From: Agrobacterium cucumeris | Lineage (GTDB): Bacteria; Pseudomonadota; Alphaproteobacteria; Rhizobiales; Rhizobiaceae | Direction of reading: 5' to 3' | DNA length: 64,000 bases | Assembly (NCBI RefSeq): GCF_030036535.1 | Contig: NZ_CP080388.1 | Location: 1,116,001-1,180,000, forward strand | Shown: positions 1-9,775 of the stretch, one piece after another | Layout: each line of letters starts with the position of its first letter | Numbering within the stretch: position 1 is the first letter of the stretch | Translations under genes and position numbers: made by a program | Notes under the pieces: generated by a model | Told to the model about the DNA's origin: nothing | The model's database searches: none | The model's input: the letters and a program-made list of their open reading frames with translations, nothing else

Positions 1-430
1 TCGCGCTGAAATATCCGTGCCCCAGCGCCCGCGCCGCATCCATCTGTCCGGCCCCAAGCGATACGATGCCAGCGCGCACAACCTCGCTCATGAAAGCGCC
101 CTGATAGATGACGAGCGTCGCCAGCATGGTAACGAAGCTCGGCACATCCGCCCCGGTCCACAGCGGAACGAGAAAATAGCTCCAGAGGATGAGCATCAGC
201 AGCGGAACGCCACGGGTAAAATACACCACGGCGGTGACTGGCCAGCGCAGGAGCCGCCATTTCGACAGCCGCGCCAGCGCCATCAGGATGCTGACGGGAA
301 AGGCGAGCGCGATGCTGAGCGCCGACAGGATGAGCGTGTTGGCAAGGCCGCCCAGTGGGCCGTTCGGATATTGGCCAATCAGCAGAAGCAGCCAGTAATC
401 CTGCACGATTGCGATCATGTCATGGATCAT
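1..430 (-). CDS. Amino-acid ABC transporter permease (partial, runs off window start)
   Basis: This is the 5' part (about 143 codons) of an inner-membrane permease of the polar amino-acid uptake family (HisM/GlnP type). The ATG at 430 overlaps the TGA of the upstream permease (ATGA), so the two are translationally coupled and probably form a heterodimeric channel. The visible part has several hydrophobic segments and, at the window edge, the start of the cytoplasmic EAA loop (GAGQMDAARALG), which docks on the ATPase. That loop is nearly the same in the upstream gene, so the pair are paralogues. The C-terminus, the ATPase and the binding protein are not in view. The substrate cannot be read from the sequence. 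Confidence 0.9.
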   Translation of the reverse strand, partial: MIHDMIAIVQDYWLLLLIGQYPNGPLGGLANTLILSALSIALAFPVSILMALARLSKWRLLRWPVTAVVYFTRGVPLLMLILWSYFLVPLWTGADVPSFVTMLATLVIYQGAFMSEVVRAGIVSLGAGQMDAARALGHGYFSA

Positions 431-1134
431 GCCCGTGCCCTCCGCAGTGGATCGACACGCATGGAGATATAGGCTCCGAGACCCATGATCAGCAGCGAGA
501 AGAACAGATAAAGCACGGTGGCGACCAGATAGACTTCAAACGTCCGGAAGCTCAGATTTTCGACTTCCTTGACCGCATGGGTGAGTTCCGGTGCGCCGAT
601 CAGGACGCCGAGGCTGCTGTTCTTGAACAGCGAGGTACTGTGGTTGATCAGCGGCGGCAGTGCGTTGCGAACGCCCTGCGGCATGATGACGAAACGCATG
701 GCCGAGACATAGCTATGCCCGAGCGCACGCGCCGCTTCCATCTGGCCGGGATTGATGGAACGCACGCCGGAGCGCAGATCTTCGCTGAAATAGGCTGCCT
801 GACAGAGGCCGAGACCGATAATGGCGAAGATCGCTTCGGCATTGTGGCTGGAAAGCCAGTTGGCCAATCCGCTTGGCAGCAGCGTGAAGACGCCGAAATA
901 CCACAGCATCAGCTGCACGAGTGTCGGAACGTTGCGGTGATAGGAAACATAGGCCGCCACCAGCGGATCACCGAAGCGGAAAGGTGACAGGCGAATGGCA
1001 AGCAGCACAATGGCCAGCGACATGGCGAGCAGCCATGAGCCGGCATAGATGATGAACGTCATCTGGATGCCATGCAAAAGCATCGAGACGTAGTCCGCAT
1101 TGCTCAGGATTGCCCAGAGGTCAAAACCGCTCAC
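427..1134 (-). CDS. Amino-acid ABC transporter permease
   Basis: This 235-residue inner-membrane permease belongs to the histidine/glutamine/arginine/opine uptake family, with the usual length for that family. It starts with a short cytoplasmic or amphipathic stretch, then has about five membrane segments. The EAA loop lies near residues 128-150 (PGQMEAARALGHSY, then PQGVRNALPPL). The ATG at 1134 overlaps the stop of the upstream SDR gene by 4 bp, and its own stop overlaps the next permease by 4 bp. This is therefore a tightly coupled operon. A substrate cannot be assigned; the SDR gene upstream may act on the imported compound. Confidence 0.92.
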   Translation of the reverse strand: MSGFDLWAILSNADYVSMLLHGIQMTFIIYAGSWLLAMSLAIVLLAIRLSPFRFGDPLVAAYVSYHRNVPTLVQLMLWYFGVFTLLPSGLANWLSSHNAEAIFAIIGLGLCQAAYFSEDLRSGVRSINPGQMEAARALGHSYVSAMRFVIMPQGVRNALPPLINHSTSLFKNSSLGVLIGAPELTHAVKEVENLSFRTFEVYLVATVLYLFFSLLIMGLGAYISMRVDPLRRARA

Positions 1135-1934
1135 GCGACTTTTCCTCCGGCTCCGCCCGCCGCGGCCTTATTTTCAGCCGGTCGACTTTCAATCGTCTGT
1201 GGCTTGGCAGTCTGCAGCCCGCCCATGACCTGAAGCGTCGGGGTAATTTCCATGTGGCCGATATTCATGGCCACGGGCGCAGCGATGGCAAAGGCAATCG
1301 CTTCAGCGATATCGGATGCCTGCGGCAGCTCGAAACCATCGATGAAGCGCTCGCGAATGCTCGGATCATCACCATGCACATGGTTGAAGATATCGGTTGC
1401 GACGCGGCCGGGGCAGATTTCCGTTACCCGCACGCGTTTGCCGAAAGCATCGATGCGCAGCTGGTTGGACAGCATCGCCACGCCCGCCTTGCTGGCATGA
1501 TAGATGGAGTTGCCGCCGAAATTGTAATTGCCGGCGATGGAAGAGATGTTGATGACATGGCCACGATCGCGCGCCACCATGCCCGGTACTACCATGCGGC
1601 ACAGATGCAGCACGGCGCGCAGGTTGACGTCGATCAGCAGATCGATATCGCTTTCATCCGCCTCCAGAAACTTCTTCGGACGATCGACGCCGGCATTGTT
1701 GACGAGGACATCGAATGCAACCTCACTGGTGAGCTTCGCAAGCGCCGGCCGGTCCGTCACATCAATGACGTGGGCAAAGCAGCCCGTGCGCTTCGCCAAC
1801 TGATTAAGAGCATCCGCACTTCTGGCAACCGCATGGACTTCCAGCCCCTCACGGCAAAGGCGCTCGACAACGGCGGCGCCAATTCCGGAAGATGCGCCGG
1901 TCACGAGTGCGGTCTTGTAGTCTGAGAATGGCAT
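1131..1934 (-). CDS. Short-chain dehydrogenase/reductase (SDR)
   Basis: A 267-residue classical SDR: a cytosolic NAD(P)-dependent oxidoreductase. The Rossmann cofactor motif TGASSGIG is at about residues 12-19, NNAG at 79-82, and the catalytic Ser132, Tyr145 and Lys149 (YHASK) are all present. The C-terminal 25 residues are rich in Ala, Gly and Lys and lie outside the usual SDR fold. It is the first visible gene of an operon with the two permeases downstream (4-bp overlap), which suggests that it oxidises or reduces the transported compound. The ATG at 1934 has a GGGGA Shine-Dalgarno a few bases upstream. The substrate is unknown. Confidence 0.88.
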   Translation of the reverse strand: MPFSDYKTALVTGASSGIGAAVVERLCREGLEVHAVARSADALNQLAKRTGCFAHVIDVTDRPALAKLTSEVAFDVLVNNAGVDRPKKFLEADESDIDLLIDVNLRAVLHLCRMVVPGMVARDRGHVINISSIAGNYNFGGNSIYHASKAGVAMLSNQLRIDAFGKRVRVTEICPGRVATDIFNHVHGDDPSIRERFIDGFELPQASDIAEAIAFAIAAPVAMNIGHMEITPTLQVMGGLQTAKPQTIESRPAENKAAAGGAGGKVA

Positions 1935-2116
1935 GTTTGTCCCCTATCGTTGACCAAACATTAGTGAAGCTTTCATCGCTTGCCTAAGACCGATTTTTTT
2001 TGGAGTAATAAGCAACTTGTATGGATGATGGATGCGAGCGCTACTTTCGACACTGCATCAGTCCGGCCGGCGAAAAGGCACAACCGCCGCGCCACCGCCC
2101 CAAGCGGCGAAATCGC

Positions 2117-3052
2117 CTAGACGACCGGCGTCGGCAAATCTTTCCCCGCAAAATGAGCGTCCAGATTAGCGAGAACCAGAGCGCCCATTTCCAGCCGCGT
2201 TTCATGGGTCGCAGCGCCGATATGTGGTGTGAGAACCACATTGCGCATGCCGAACAGTGCCTCGGGAACATGCGGTTCGTTCTCGAAGACATCGAGCGCC
2301 GCACCTTTCAACCCACCCGCCATGAGAATATCGACCAGCGCCTTTTCATCGACGAGCGATCCTCTGGCGACATTGATGAGGGCCCCGTCCGGCCCCAGCG
2401 CCTCCAGCACCTCTCGGTTGACGACATGTTTCGTCTCCGACGTCGCCGCCGCTGCGACGATCAGGACATCGCACGCACTCGCGAGTGACACCGCTGTCGA
2501 ATGATATTCATAGGCCACGTCCTGCTTCTGTCGGCTGAAATAGAAGATTTCCGCATTAAAAGCCTCCAACCGTACCGCAATGGCACGACCTATGCGGCCA
2601 AGCCCGTAAATGCCGTAACGCCGCCGCGAGGCCTTGTTGCCGAGCGGCATCTCGCTTCTTTTCCATGCACCGGAGCGGACATGGTGGTCCGCATTGACGA
2701 GTTGGCGCAGCAGCATGACACAAAGACCGATGGCAAGATCGGCCACATCTTCGGTCAGCACATCCGGTGTGTTCGTCACCCTGAAGCCGCGTGCGCGGGC
2801 CTGATCGAGATCGACCTTGTCAAAGCCGACGCCGTTGATCGCGACGATTTCAAGAGCGGGCAGGCAGGCAGCGAGTTCAGGGGCGACCCCGATATGGCCG
2901 CCGGTAACGACAGCCTTTATCGACGCCGCCTCCGCCTGCAGAAACGCCTGTTTGTCGGATATTTCGTGCCATCGATGGACCCGGAAGCGCTTTTGCAGTT
3001 CAGCTTCTATCTGTGGCTGAAGCGGATAGGTTTGCAGAAGATCGGGCTTCAT
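2117..3052 (-). CDS. D-isomer-specific 2-hydroxyacid dehydrogenase
   Basis: A 311-residue NAD(P)-dependent dehydrogenase of the glyoxylate/hydroxypyruvate reductase family, of usual length. The nucleotide-binding motif GLGRIG is near residues 150-155. The catalytic triad is complete: Arg230 (NVARGS), Glu259 (DVFENEP) and His277 (TPHIGAA). It is cytosolic and interconverts a 2-oxo acid and the D-2-hydroxy acid. It is the last gene of a long operon holding a tripartite carboxylate transporter, a DenD-like enzyme and an SDR, which fits reduction or oxidation of an intermediate of an imported hydroxy acid. The exact substrate is not readable. Confidence 0.9.
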   Translation of the reverse strand: MKPDLLQTYPLQPQIEAELQKRFRVHRWHEISDKQAFLQAEAASIKAVVTGGHIGVAPELAACLPALEIVAINGVGFDKVDLDQARARGFRVTNTPDVLTEDVADLAIGLCVMLLRQLVNADHHVRSGAWKRSEMPLGNKASRRRYGIYGLGRIGRAIAVRLEAFNAEIFYFSRQKQDVAYEYHSTAVSLASACDVLIVAAAATSETKHVVNREVLEALGPDGALINVARGSLVDEKALVDILMAGGLKGAALDVFENEPHVPEALFGMRNVVLTPHIGAATHETRLEMGALVLANLDAHFAGKDLPTPVV

Positions 3053-3061
3053 GCGCGCTCC

Positions 3062-3817
3062 TTAGCCGCGACCGACGAAAGGCATGCCGCTCGCCATCAC
3101 GGTCATGGTCAGCACATTCGCTTCAAGTGGCAGCGAGGCCATGTGGACCACGGCCTTGGCGACGATGCCGGCGTCGATGGTCGGCTCAATGGCGGTGCTG
3201 CCATCCGCCTGCAACACGCCGGTCGCCATGGCGCGGGTCATCTCGGTGCTGGCATTGCCGATATCGATCTGCCCGCAGGCGATGTTGAACGCCCGACCGT
3301 CCAGAGCGGCGGATTTTGTAAGTCCGGTAATGGCGTGTTTGGTCGCTGTGTAAGGCGCGGACCGCGGACGCGGCGTGGTGGCCGAAATCGAGCCATTATT
3401 GATGATGCGCCCGCCCTGTGGTGACTGCGCCTTCATCTGGTGAAACGCCGCCTGCGTGCAGAGGAAAGCGCCAGTGAGGTTGGCCCCGACCACCGCGTTC
3501 CAGGTTTCGAACGGCACGTCTTCGATATGGACCGCCGGTGCCGACATGCCGGCGTTGTTGACCAGAAGATCGAGACGGCCGAAACGACCGGTGACCTCGG
3601 CGAACAGCCGTTCGACATCGGCCGGAACGGAAATATCGGCCGCGACGGCCAGAACGCGGTCTCGATGTTCGCGCCATTCGCCGACAGCGGCGTCCAGAAT
3701 CTCACGCCGCCGCCCCGTGATCGCAACGCTGTAACCATCTTCCAGAAGCGCCTCGGCAATCGCCTTGCCGACGCCTGTTCCTCCACCCGTGACGAGCGCG
3801 ATCTTTCCCCCACTCAT
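3062..3817 (-). CDS. Short-chain dehydrogenase/reductase (SDR)
   Basis: A 251-residue classical SDR. The cofactor-binding motif TGGGTGVG is at about residues 10-17, followed by NNAGMS near 88, a catalytic Ser and YTATK near 158-162. It lies 9 bp before the 2-hydroxyacid dehydrogenase, and its start overlaps the stop of the DenD-like gene by 4 bp, so it belongs to the same operon. The likely role is oxidation or reduction of a hydroxyl group on the imported acid. It is not a close paralogue of the SDR at 1131-1934. The substrate is unknown. Confidence 0.88.
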   Translation of the reverse strand: MSGGKIALVTGGGTGVGKAIAEALLEDGYSVAITGRRREILDAAVGEWREHRDRVLAVAADISVPADVERLFAEVTGRFGRLDLLVNNAGMSAPAVHIEDVPFETWNAVVGANLTGAFLCTQAAFHQMKAQSPQGGRIINNGSISATTPRPRSAPYTATKHAITGLTKSAALDGRAFNIACGQIDIGNASTEMTRAMATGVLQADGSTAIEPTIDAGIVAKAVVHMASLPLEANVLTMTVMASGMPFVGRG

Positions 3818-4800
3818 GCTGTTTTCCCTTCCAGTTCATCTTCCACATGCGCCTGAATGATTTCGGCAAAGGATGTTTCCGCCCGGAAGCCGAGGGACAG
3901 AGCGAGCTGCGGATCGTAATCCTCGGCCCAGCCGTCGACGATCCGGATGATCCGCTCGTCGGGAACACGCTTGATAAGCGCCACAGCCTTTTCCCCAGCG
4001 AAGGCACGCAGAGCCTCGATCTCGTCGGCAACCGTGGCCGAAAGCCCCGGCATGATGAGATTGCGACGAACGCCAAGCCCGGAAAGATCGACGGTCGCGG
4101 CGCGCAGCAGGAAGGCGACGGCCGAACGCGGGCTGGCGAACCAGTGGCGCACGGTATCGGCAACGGGCAGCACCGCTTGCTGGCCCACCAGCGGTTCGCG
4201 CAGGATATTGGAGAAGAAGCCGGAGGCGGCCGCGTTCGGCTTGCCGGGGCGGATGCAGATGGTGGGCAAGCGGATGCTGACGCCATCGAAGAAACCACGA
4301 CGGCTATAATCCGCGAGCAAAAGCTCCACGATCGCCTTCTGCGTACCGTAGCTGGTCAGCGGAGCCGTCAGGAACTCATCGCCGATCACCTTCGGGAATG
4401 GCGAGCCGAACACGGCGAGCGACGAGCAGAACACCACGCGCGGCCGGTATCCGTCCTTCTGATGCTCCAGTCGAATGGCTTCGAACAGCGAACGTCCGCC
4501 ATCGAGATTGATACGATAGCCCTTCTCGAAATCGGCCTCCGCCTCGCCCGAAACCACGGCGGCGAGATTGAAGATCACATCCGGCCGTTTTGCGATCAGC
4601 TTTTCGGCCACGCCGGCATTCGACAGATCGCTGCGCTCGAGGGTCACCGTGCCGCCAAAACCTTTCGGTGCAACCGGCTCGAAAACATCCGTCAGCGTCA
4701 TTTGGCTGATCTTCACACCGCCAAGCGTTCCATCCGCGGCAAGGCGTTGTGTCAATTTACGGCCGATCATTCCGGCCGCGCCGATTATAAGAATATGCAT
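3814..4800 (-). CDS. denD: DenD-like NAD-dependent epimerase/dehydratase-family dehydrogenase (possible D-erythronate dehydrogenase)
   Basis: A 328-residue extended SDR. The N-terminal motif GAAGMIGRK (residues 7-15) and the YGTQK catalytic motif in the middle mark the epimerase/dehydratase family. Overall layout and the tetronate-type context match D-erythronate dehydrogenase (DenD), which oxidises D-erythronate to its oxo form in four-carbon acid-sugar catabolism. The kinase and decarboxylase partners of that pathway (OtnK, OtnC) are not in this operon, so the route here may differ. The ATG at 4800 is preceded by AAAGGTG. It is translationally coupled to the SDR downstream. The family assignment is firm; the substrate is inferred. 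Confidence 0.68.
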   Translation of the reverse strand: MHILIIGAAGMIGRKLTQRLAADGTLGGVKISQMTLTDVFEPVAPKGFGGTVTLERSDLSNAGVAEKLIAKRPDVIFNLAAVVSGEAEADFEKGYRINLDGGRSLFEAIRLEHQKDGYRPRVVFCSSLAVFGSPFPKVIGDEFLTAPLTSYGTQKAIVELLLADYSRRGFFDGVSIRLPTICIRPGKPNAAASGFFSNILREPLVGQQAVLPVADTVRHWFASPRSAVAFLLRAATVDLSGLGVRRNLIMPGLSATVADEIEALRAFAGEKAVALIKRVPDERIIRIVDGWAEDYDPQLALSLGFRAETSFAEIIQAHVEDELEGKTA

Positions 4801-4842
4801 GGTTCACCTTTGATTGACCGGCATTGCCGGCTCGATTGATTG

Positions 4843-6354
4843 TCAGTCCTCGTCACCCTGAAATACCACTTCGCGGCGGCGCATGATCGCCGGCATCGCC
4901 ATCATGATGACGACGATGGCAGACAAAGCGAGCAGGGTGGCGCTGATCGGATGGGTGACGAATGTCGAAAAACTACCCTGCGAGATCAGCAGCCCGAGGC
5001 GCATGTTCTGTTCCAGAAGCGGACCAAGCACGAAGCCCAGCACCAGAGGTGCCGGCTCACAGCCAATCTTGCGCAGGAAGAAGCCGACGATGCCGAAGAC
5101 CGCGCAGAACAGAACATCGACGACGCTGTAAGACAGGCCATAGGCGCCGATGGCGCAGAACATCAAAATGGCGGGGCACAAAAACCGGTAGGGAATGCCG
5201 AGAAGGCGAACCCAGATGCCGATCAGCGGCAGGTTCAACACCAGAAGCAGCAGATTGCCCACCCACATGCTGGCGATCAGCCCCCAGAAAAGGTCTGGCC
5301 GCGACTGCATGACTTCAGGTCCCGGTGTAATGCCCTGGATCATCATCGCGCCTACCATCAGCGCCATCAGCCCGTTGGCGGGAATGCCGAGCGTCAGAAG
5401 CGGAATGAAGGAGGTCTGCGCGCCGGCATTATTGGCGCTTTCCGGCCCCGCCAGCCCTTCGATTGCGCCCTTGCCAAACCGGGACGGATCCTTGGCGATC
5501 TTGCGTTCCAGCGCATAACTCGCGAACGAACTCATGATCGCACCACCACCGGGCAGCACGCCGAGGAAGGAGCCGAGCGCGGTACCGCGCAACACGGCGG
5601 GAAAGGCCTGTTTGAAATCCTGCCGGGTCGGCATCAGCGATCCGGTCTTTGCTGCCCCTGCATCCCGCTCCACGCCCTGCTGCAGGTTGAAGAGAATTTC
5701 GCTGACGCCGAGCAACCCGATGGCAAGCACGACGAAGTCGATACCGTCGAACAGTTCCGCCATGCCGAAGGTAAATCTTTGCTCCCCGGATGTCGGATCG
5801 ATGCCGACGAGGCTGAGCGCGATACCGAACGCGACCATGCCGACCGCCTTGACCGGTGATCCGCTCGACAGGAACACGGCAAACAGCAACCCGAAGATCA
5901 CGAGACTGAAATAATCGGCCGGCCCGAAGGCGAGCGCAACGGCAGAAAGCGGCTTTGCGACAACGACGATCAAGACAGTCGCTACCGTTCCAGCAAAAAA
6001 CGACCCGAGCGCCGCCGTGGCCAGCGCCACACCCGCCCTGCCCTGCCGGGCCATTGCATAACCATCGATGCAGGTGACGACGGACGAGGATTCGCCCGGC
6101 AGGTTGACGAGGATCGCCGTTGTCGAGCCACCATATTGCGCGCCATAAAAAATGCCCGCGAGCATGATCAGCGCCGCCGTATCCGGCATCGTATAGGTGA
6201 TGGGCAGAAGCAGCGCGACGGTGGCGGAAGGGCCGATGCCCGGCAGGATGCCGATCATCGTGCCGAGCGTGACGCCGAGCAGACAGTAAAAAAGGTTTAT
6301 CGGCGTGACGGCCACACCGAAACCGAGAACGATATTGGAAAGAAGATCGGTCAT
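4843..6354 (-). CDS. tctA: Tripartite tricarboxylate transporter, large permease subunit TctA
   Basis: A 503-residue integral membrane protein with about 10-12 hydrophobic segments. It carries the conserved TctA features: an N-terminal GILPGIGPSATVALLLP segment and a second proline/glycine-rich repeat, GVLPGGGAIMSSF, near residue 265. It forms the secondary-active channel that takes substrate from the periplasmic protein TctC. Its ATG overlaps the stop of tctB by 4 bp. The transporter family carries citrate, aromatic acids and other carboxylates; neighbours here point to a hydroxylated carboxylate. Confidence 0.95.
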   Translation of the reverse strand: MTDLLSNIVLGFGVAVTPINLFYCLLGVTLGTMIGILPGIGPSATVALLLPITYTMPDTAALIMLAGIFYGAQYGGSTTAILVNLPGESSSVVTCIDGYAMARQGRAGVALATAALGSFFAGTVATVLIVVVAKPLSAVALAFGPADYFSLVIFGLLFAVFLSSGSPVKAVGMVAFGIALSLVGIDPTSGEQRFTFGMAELFDGIDFVVLAIGLLGVSEILFNLQQGVERDAGAAKTGSLMPTRQDFKQAFPAVLRGTALGSFLGVLPGGGAIMSSFASYALERKIAKDPSRFGKGAIEGLAGPESANNAGAQTSFIPLLTLGIPANGLMALMVGAMMIQGITPGPEVMQSRPDLFWGLIASMWVGNLLLLVLNLPLIGIWVRLLGIPYRFLCPAILMFCAIGAYGLSYSVVDVLFCAVFGIVGFFLRKIGCEPAPLVLGFVLGPLLEQNMRLGLLISQGSFSTFVTHPISATLLALSAIVVIMMAMPAIMRRREVVFQGDED

Positions 6355-6803
6355 GGCAGCAACGGTATCCTCTGTCCGAGGCCGACAACGAAAATGAGGA
6401 TGCAGGCAAGAATGAGCACCGCCGAAAGCAGCAGAACTTCAACCGGCCGGATCCTGCCATAGGCGATGCAGGCGAGCACGATCAGCACGAAAGCGGCGGC
6501 AATGAAGCCCAATGGCTCGATCAGCAGCGCAAAACCGACAATGCCGGCGACCGCCAGAAACGGACGCATTTTCGGCGCCACCCAGGCTTCGGACGGTGTC
6601 TTCCCCAGCAAATCCTGCAAAAGCAGCGTGATGCCGAGTGCGAACATTAAAGCCGCGATGACCGTCGGCATATAGCCGGGTCCGGGCTGGAAATTAGTGC
6701 TCATGCTCAGCGGCCGCGCGCCGTAATAAAGCCCCGCGGCGGCCACCAGAAAGAAAGCCCCGGACAGAATATTCGCCGTCAGTTTCGAGCCGTGTTCGGC
6801 CAT
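6351..6803 (-). CDS. tctB: Tripartite tricarboxylate transporter, small membrane subunit TctB
   Basis: A protein of about 150 residues with four predicted membrane helices, the standard TctB size. The start at 6803 is chosen because a strong AGGGGAG Shine-Dalgarno lies just upstream; the open frame extends further 5' but would overlap the RraA-like gene. The product partners TctA in the inner membrane. Its stop overlaps the tctA start by 4 bp. Confidence 0.9.
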   Translation of the reverse strand: MAEHGSKLTANILSGAFFLVAAAGLYYGARPLSMSTNFQPGPGYMPTVIAALMFALGITLLLQDLLGKTPSEAWVAPKMRPFLAVAGIVGFALLIEPLGFIAAAFVLIVLACIAYGRIRPVEVLLLSAVLILACILIFVVGLGQRIPLLP

Positions 6804-6876
6804 GATTATCTCCCCTCCATATTGAGAAATACGCCGCGCCTCCCGACACGGCGTATTCAGATGCCGGATTGCTGGC

Positions 6877-7545
6877 TCAGTCGGCCCAGACACATCCCTT
6901 CGAGCGCATCATTTCGTAGCGATCCTCGATATCCATCTTGCCCTGACGGTGCAGTTCCATCATGTGGTTCTCGTGATCGTCGCGCTCCCGGCAGGCCTTG
7001 ACGAGTTTCGAGATATCGCTCTCGCGAACGACGACAACGCCGTCATCATCACCGCAGACGATATCGCCGGGGCTGATCAATTCGCCGCCCACCACGACCG
7101 GATGGTTGATGGTGCCGAGCGTGTCCTTTGAGGTGCCCTTCATGCAAAGGCCGAGTGAGAAAACCGGGAAACCGATCTCGCGCAGACCCTTTCCATCACG
7201 CACGGCGGCGCTGACCACGAAGCCGACAATGCCCTTGCCGATGCAGGCGGCAGCCAGCACATCGCCGAAGCCGCCCTGATTGGGATTGTCACCGCCATCG
7301 ATGACCAGCACGTCACCGGGCTTTGCCAGATTGATGGCCTCGAAAATCATCAGATTGTCGCCGATATGGCATTTCGCGGTGATCGCAGGGCCGCAGATTT
7401 TCAAGCCCGGCTTGATCGGCTTGATACGATAATCGAGCGCGCCAAGCTTGCCCTGCGCCTCATGAATGGTGGCGGGGCTGAACTTGCTGATCGCCTCGAC
7501 ATCGGCCCTCGAAGGGCGCTGGAAATTGCGGATGACATGGGCCAT
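6877..7545 (-). CDS. RraA-like / HMG-CHA aldolase-family protein
   Basis: A 222-residue protein of the RraA/class II pyruvate aldolase fold. Typical features are a GD loop (residues around VIDGGDNPNQGGFGDVL), the conserved AAVRD with the catalytic-site Arg-Asp, and a C-terminal GDIVCGDDDGVVVV strand. The family includes 4-hydroxy-4-methyl-2-oxoglutarate/4-carboxy-4-hydroxy-2-oxoadipate aldolases and the RNase E regulator RraA. Placement between tctC and tctB argues for a catabolic lyase or decarboxylase rather than an RNase regulator. The start at 7545 is preceded by AAAGGAAC; the longer frame has no ribosome site. Confidence 0.82.
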   Translation of the reverse strand: MAHVIRNFQRPSRADVEAISKFSPATIHEAQGKLGALDYRIKPIKPGLKICGPAITAKCHIGDNLMIFEAINLAKPGDVLVIDGGDNPNQGGFGDVLAAACIGKGIVGFVVSAAVRDGKGLREIGFPVFSLGLCMKGTSKDTLGTINHPVVVGGELISPGDIVCGDDDGVVVVRESDISKLVKACRERDDHENHMMELHRQGKMDIEDRYEMMRSKGCVWAD

Positions 7546-7641
7546 TGGCCGGGTTCCTTTCAACAGTGGGTCATGCCCGGACCAAACGCGGCCCAAGCGT
7601 CATTTTGATTAGGGGTGAGAGAAGCGGTCGGTACCGGCCGC

Positions 7642-8595
7642 TTATTTTGTCCAGGGCTTGCTTTTCCAGAGCTCGGCCAGATTGGCGTTGCCCTTCTTGA
7701 GCGCCTCGGCAAATTCGGCCTGGGTCAGCGGCAGCATGGTCAGTTCGCGCTTTTTGGCGTCGGCAAGATAATCCGGGTCCTTCAGCGCCTTCTGGAAGGC
7801 ATCAACCAACTTTGCCTCCACATCCTCAGGCAGACCTTTGGGCGCTCCGAAACCGGCAAGCAGGCTGAACTGAACATCGTAGCCGGCCTCCTTGAAAGTC
7901 GGAACGTCAGGTGAAAGCGGCGAGCGCTCGGTACCTGATGTGGCCAGTACACGAAGTGCGCCGGAACGATTGTCGGCAAAAACCTCGTTGAGGTTCATGA
8001 AACCGAGCGTGACGTGGTTACCAAGCATGGCGAGCCTTGCCGGTCCGCCGCCATTGAAGGGTACGAAGTTGAGCTTCACGCCCGCCGCATCTTCAAACAG
8101 CAGAGCAGTGATCTGGCTCGGATGACCGATGCCGGTCACGCCGACGACGACCGGGTTCGCCTTGGCCGCTTCGACGAATTCCCTGGCGGTCTTGATCGGC
8201 GACACCTTGTTGACGGTCAGCGCCAGATCACCGCCGATCTGGTTTGCGAGCGGCGTGAAGGCGTCCTCCTTGTAGCTGGCGTTGCCCTGCACGATCGGCG
8301 AATACATGGACGGAAAATTCAACGCACCGATGGTGTAGCCATCAGGCTTGGCATTGGCGATATAGGTTGCGCCGATCAGCCCGCCGGCACCTTCGCGGTT
8401 TTCCACCACGACCGATGTGCCGAGATATTTTTCAAGATAGGGCACCAGCGCCCGCGACTGGATATCGGTGCCGCCACCGGCCGGATAACCGATGACCAAC
8501 GTCACCGGCCGCTCCGGATATTCCGCCGCCGCCCCTCCCGCAGCAAAGATTCCCGCTGCCGCCAACACACCAAGCAGAGATGTCTTCAAACGCAT
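7642..8595 (-). CDS. tctC: Tripartite tricarboxylate transporter, periplasmic substrate-binding protein TctC
   Basis: A 317-residue exported protein. A Sec signal peptide (MRLKTSLLGVLAAAGIFAAGGAA) ends near residue 23 and the mature part starts with YPERPVTLVIGYPAGGGTD, the hallmark of the TctC/Bug family. It binds a carboxylate in the periplasm and delivers it to TctAB. The start at 8595 is set by a GGGGAGGAAA ribosome site. It is the first transport gene after the LysR regulator, 95 bp downstream of the regulator's stop on the same strand. Confidence 0.93.
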   Translation of the reverse strand: MRLKTSLLGVLAAAGIFAAGGAAAEYPERPVTLVIGYPAGGGTDIQSRALVPYLEKYLGTSVVVENREGAGGLIGATYIANAKPDGYTIGALNFPSMYSPIVQGNASYKEDAFTPLANQIGGDLALTVNKVSPIKTAREFVEAAKANPVVVGVTGIGHPSQITALLFEDAAGVKLNFVPFNGGGPARLAMLGNHVTLGFMNLNEVFADNRSGALRVLATSGTERSPLSPDVPTFKEAGYDVQFSLLAGFGAPKGLPEDVEAKLVDAFQKALKDPDYLADAKKRELTMLPLTQAEFAEALKKGNANLAELWKSKPWTK

Positions 8596-8689
8596 ATCTT
8601 TTCCTCCCCGATACGCTTTCACCGGGGAGGCTAGGAACAAGCCATCAACAACACAAATACCGAGTTTTCAAACTATCCATACAAATCTT

Positions 8690-9577
8690 TTATGGGTTGA
8701 AAGAAGGTTCGCGCCTTGCGACCGACCGCAGCAGGTCCCGAAACAGCCTGAAGGTGCGCTCATCCACCTCCCTGCCCTTCAGTAGATGGATGGAGCGATA
8801 AATAACCGGATCGGTTATATGCGCGGCCTGAAGCTGGCCGGCCTCCTGCTCCTGCTGAACCGAATTCCATGACAGGATCGTCGCACCGATGCCGGCGCCG
8901 ACGGCACGTTTGATCGTATCCTGCCCGTCTATCTCCATCGTCACATTCAGGCCAATACCGGCGCGGGTAGCGGCCTCGTCTATCGATTCGCGCAGCGGAT
9001 TATCCCTCGGCGGCAGGATCAGATTGAGCTGAGCCGCAGCCTCAAGCGGCATCGACCGGCCGAGTGGCCTTGAGGAAACTGCAAACAAGCTCTCCTTGAC
9101 GATGAGATCGTCGGCCTTCTCTTCCGCACCGACAAGCGCAACCGCCATATCCACCTTGCCAAGACGAATGAGTCGCAGCGATTCATCATTGCGTGCCTCT
9201 ATCAGCCGCAGCGAAACCTTGGGCATCGAAGCGGCAACTTCACTGATGATGCTTGGTGCAAAGGCCGTGGCCCAGGAGGGGATGAGGCTCAGCCGGATCA
9301 CCCGCTCATCCAGATAGGCCATGGCGCGAATTTCCGCTTCCGCCTGCCGAACTTTCTCGGTGATCTCCCGGGCATGGGCGAGAAGCACTTCGCCCTTCTC
9401 CGTCGCCTTCACGCCGCGCGCCAGCCGGTGCAGCACGGAAAAACCCACCAGCCGCTCCAGTTCCGTGATGTGGTGGCTGAGCGCCGGCTGGGCGATCCCC
9501 AATTGCCGCGCCGCAGCCGACATGGAGCCGCAATCGGCAATCGCGACCAGATATCGCAGCCTGCGCAAATCCAACAT
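8690..9577 (-). CDS. LysR-family transcriptional regulator
   Basis: A 295-residue LysR regulator. The winged-helix N-terminus (LDLRRLRYLVAIADCGSMS, then AARQLGIAQPALSHHITELE) is followed by a periplasmic-binding-like effector domain. The start at 9577 has GGGAGGTGG upstream; the longer frame adds residues before the canonical start. It lies upstream of and on the same strand as the tct operon, so it probably regulates it in response to the carboxylate, though it is also divergent from the EamA exporter at 9776. Confidence 0.92.
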   Translation of the reverse strand: MLDLRRLRYLVAIADCGSMSAAARQLGIAQPALSHHITELERLVGFSVLHRLARGVKATEKGEVLLAHAREITEKVRQAEAEIRAMAYLDERVIRLSLIPSWATAFAPSIISEVAASMPKVSLRLIEARNDESLRLIRLGKVDMAVALVGAEEKADDLIVKESLFAVSSRPLGRSMPLEAAAQLNLILPPRDNPLRESIDEAATRAGIGLNVTMEIDGQDTIKRAVGAGIGATILSWNSVQQEQEAGQLQAAHITDPVIYRSIHLLKGREVDERTFRLFRDLLRSVARREPSFNP

Positions 9578-9775
9578 GCCCGCTTCCACCTCCCGCCGGT
9601 TCAAGAGGTCATCATGACACCAAATCGCCGCCATGACCTAGGGCAAAAAGCCCTTTTCCGCGGAAGGTGGGCAATGGGGCAAGTGATGGGGTAAGACAAG
9701 ATTCTTATGACAGCCGGCTAAGGCTTTTCTCTGCTTCTTCCCCATGACACGGTCCTGGCTGCGATGGGGAGCGGA

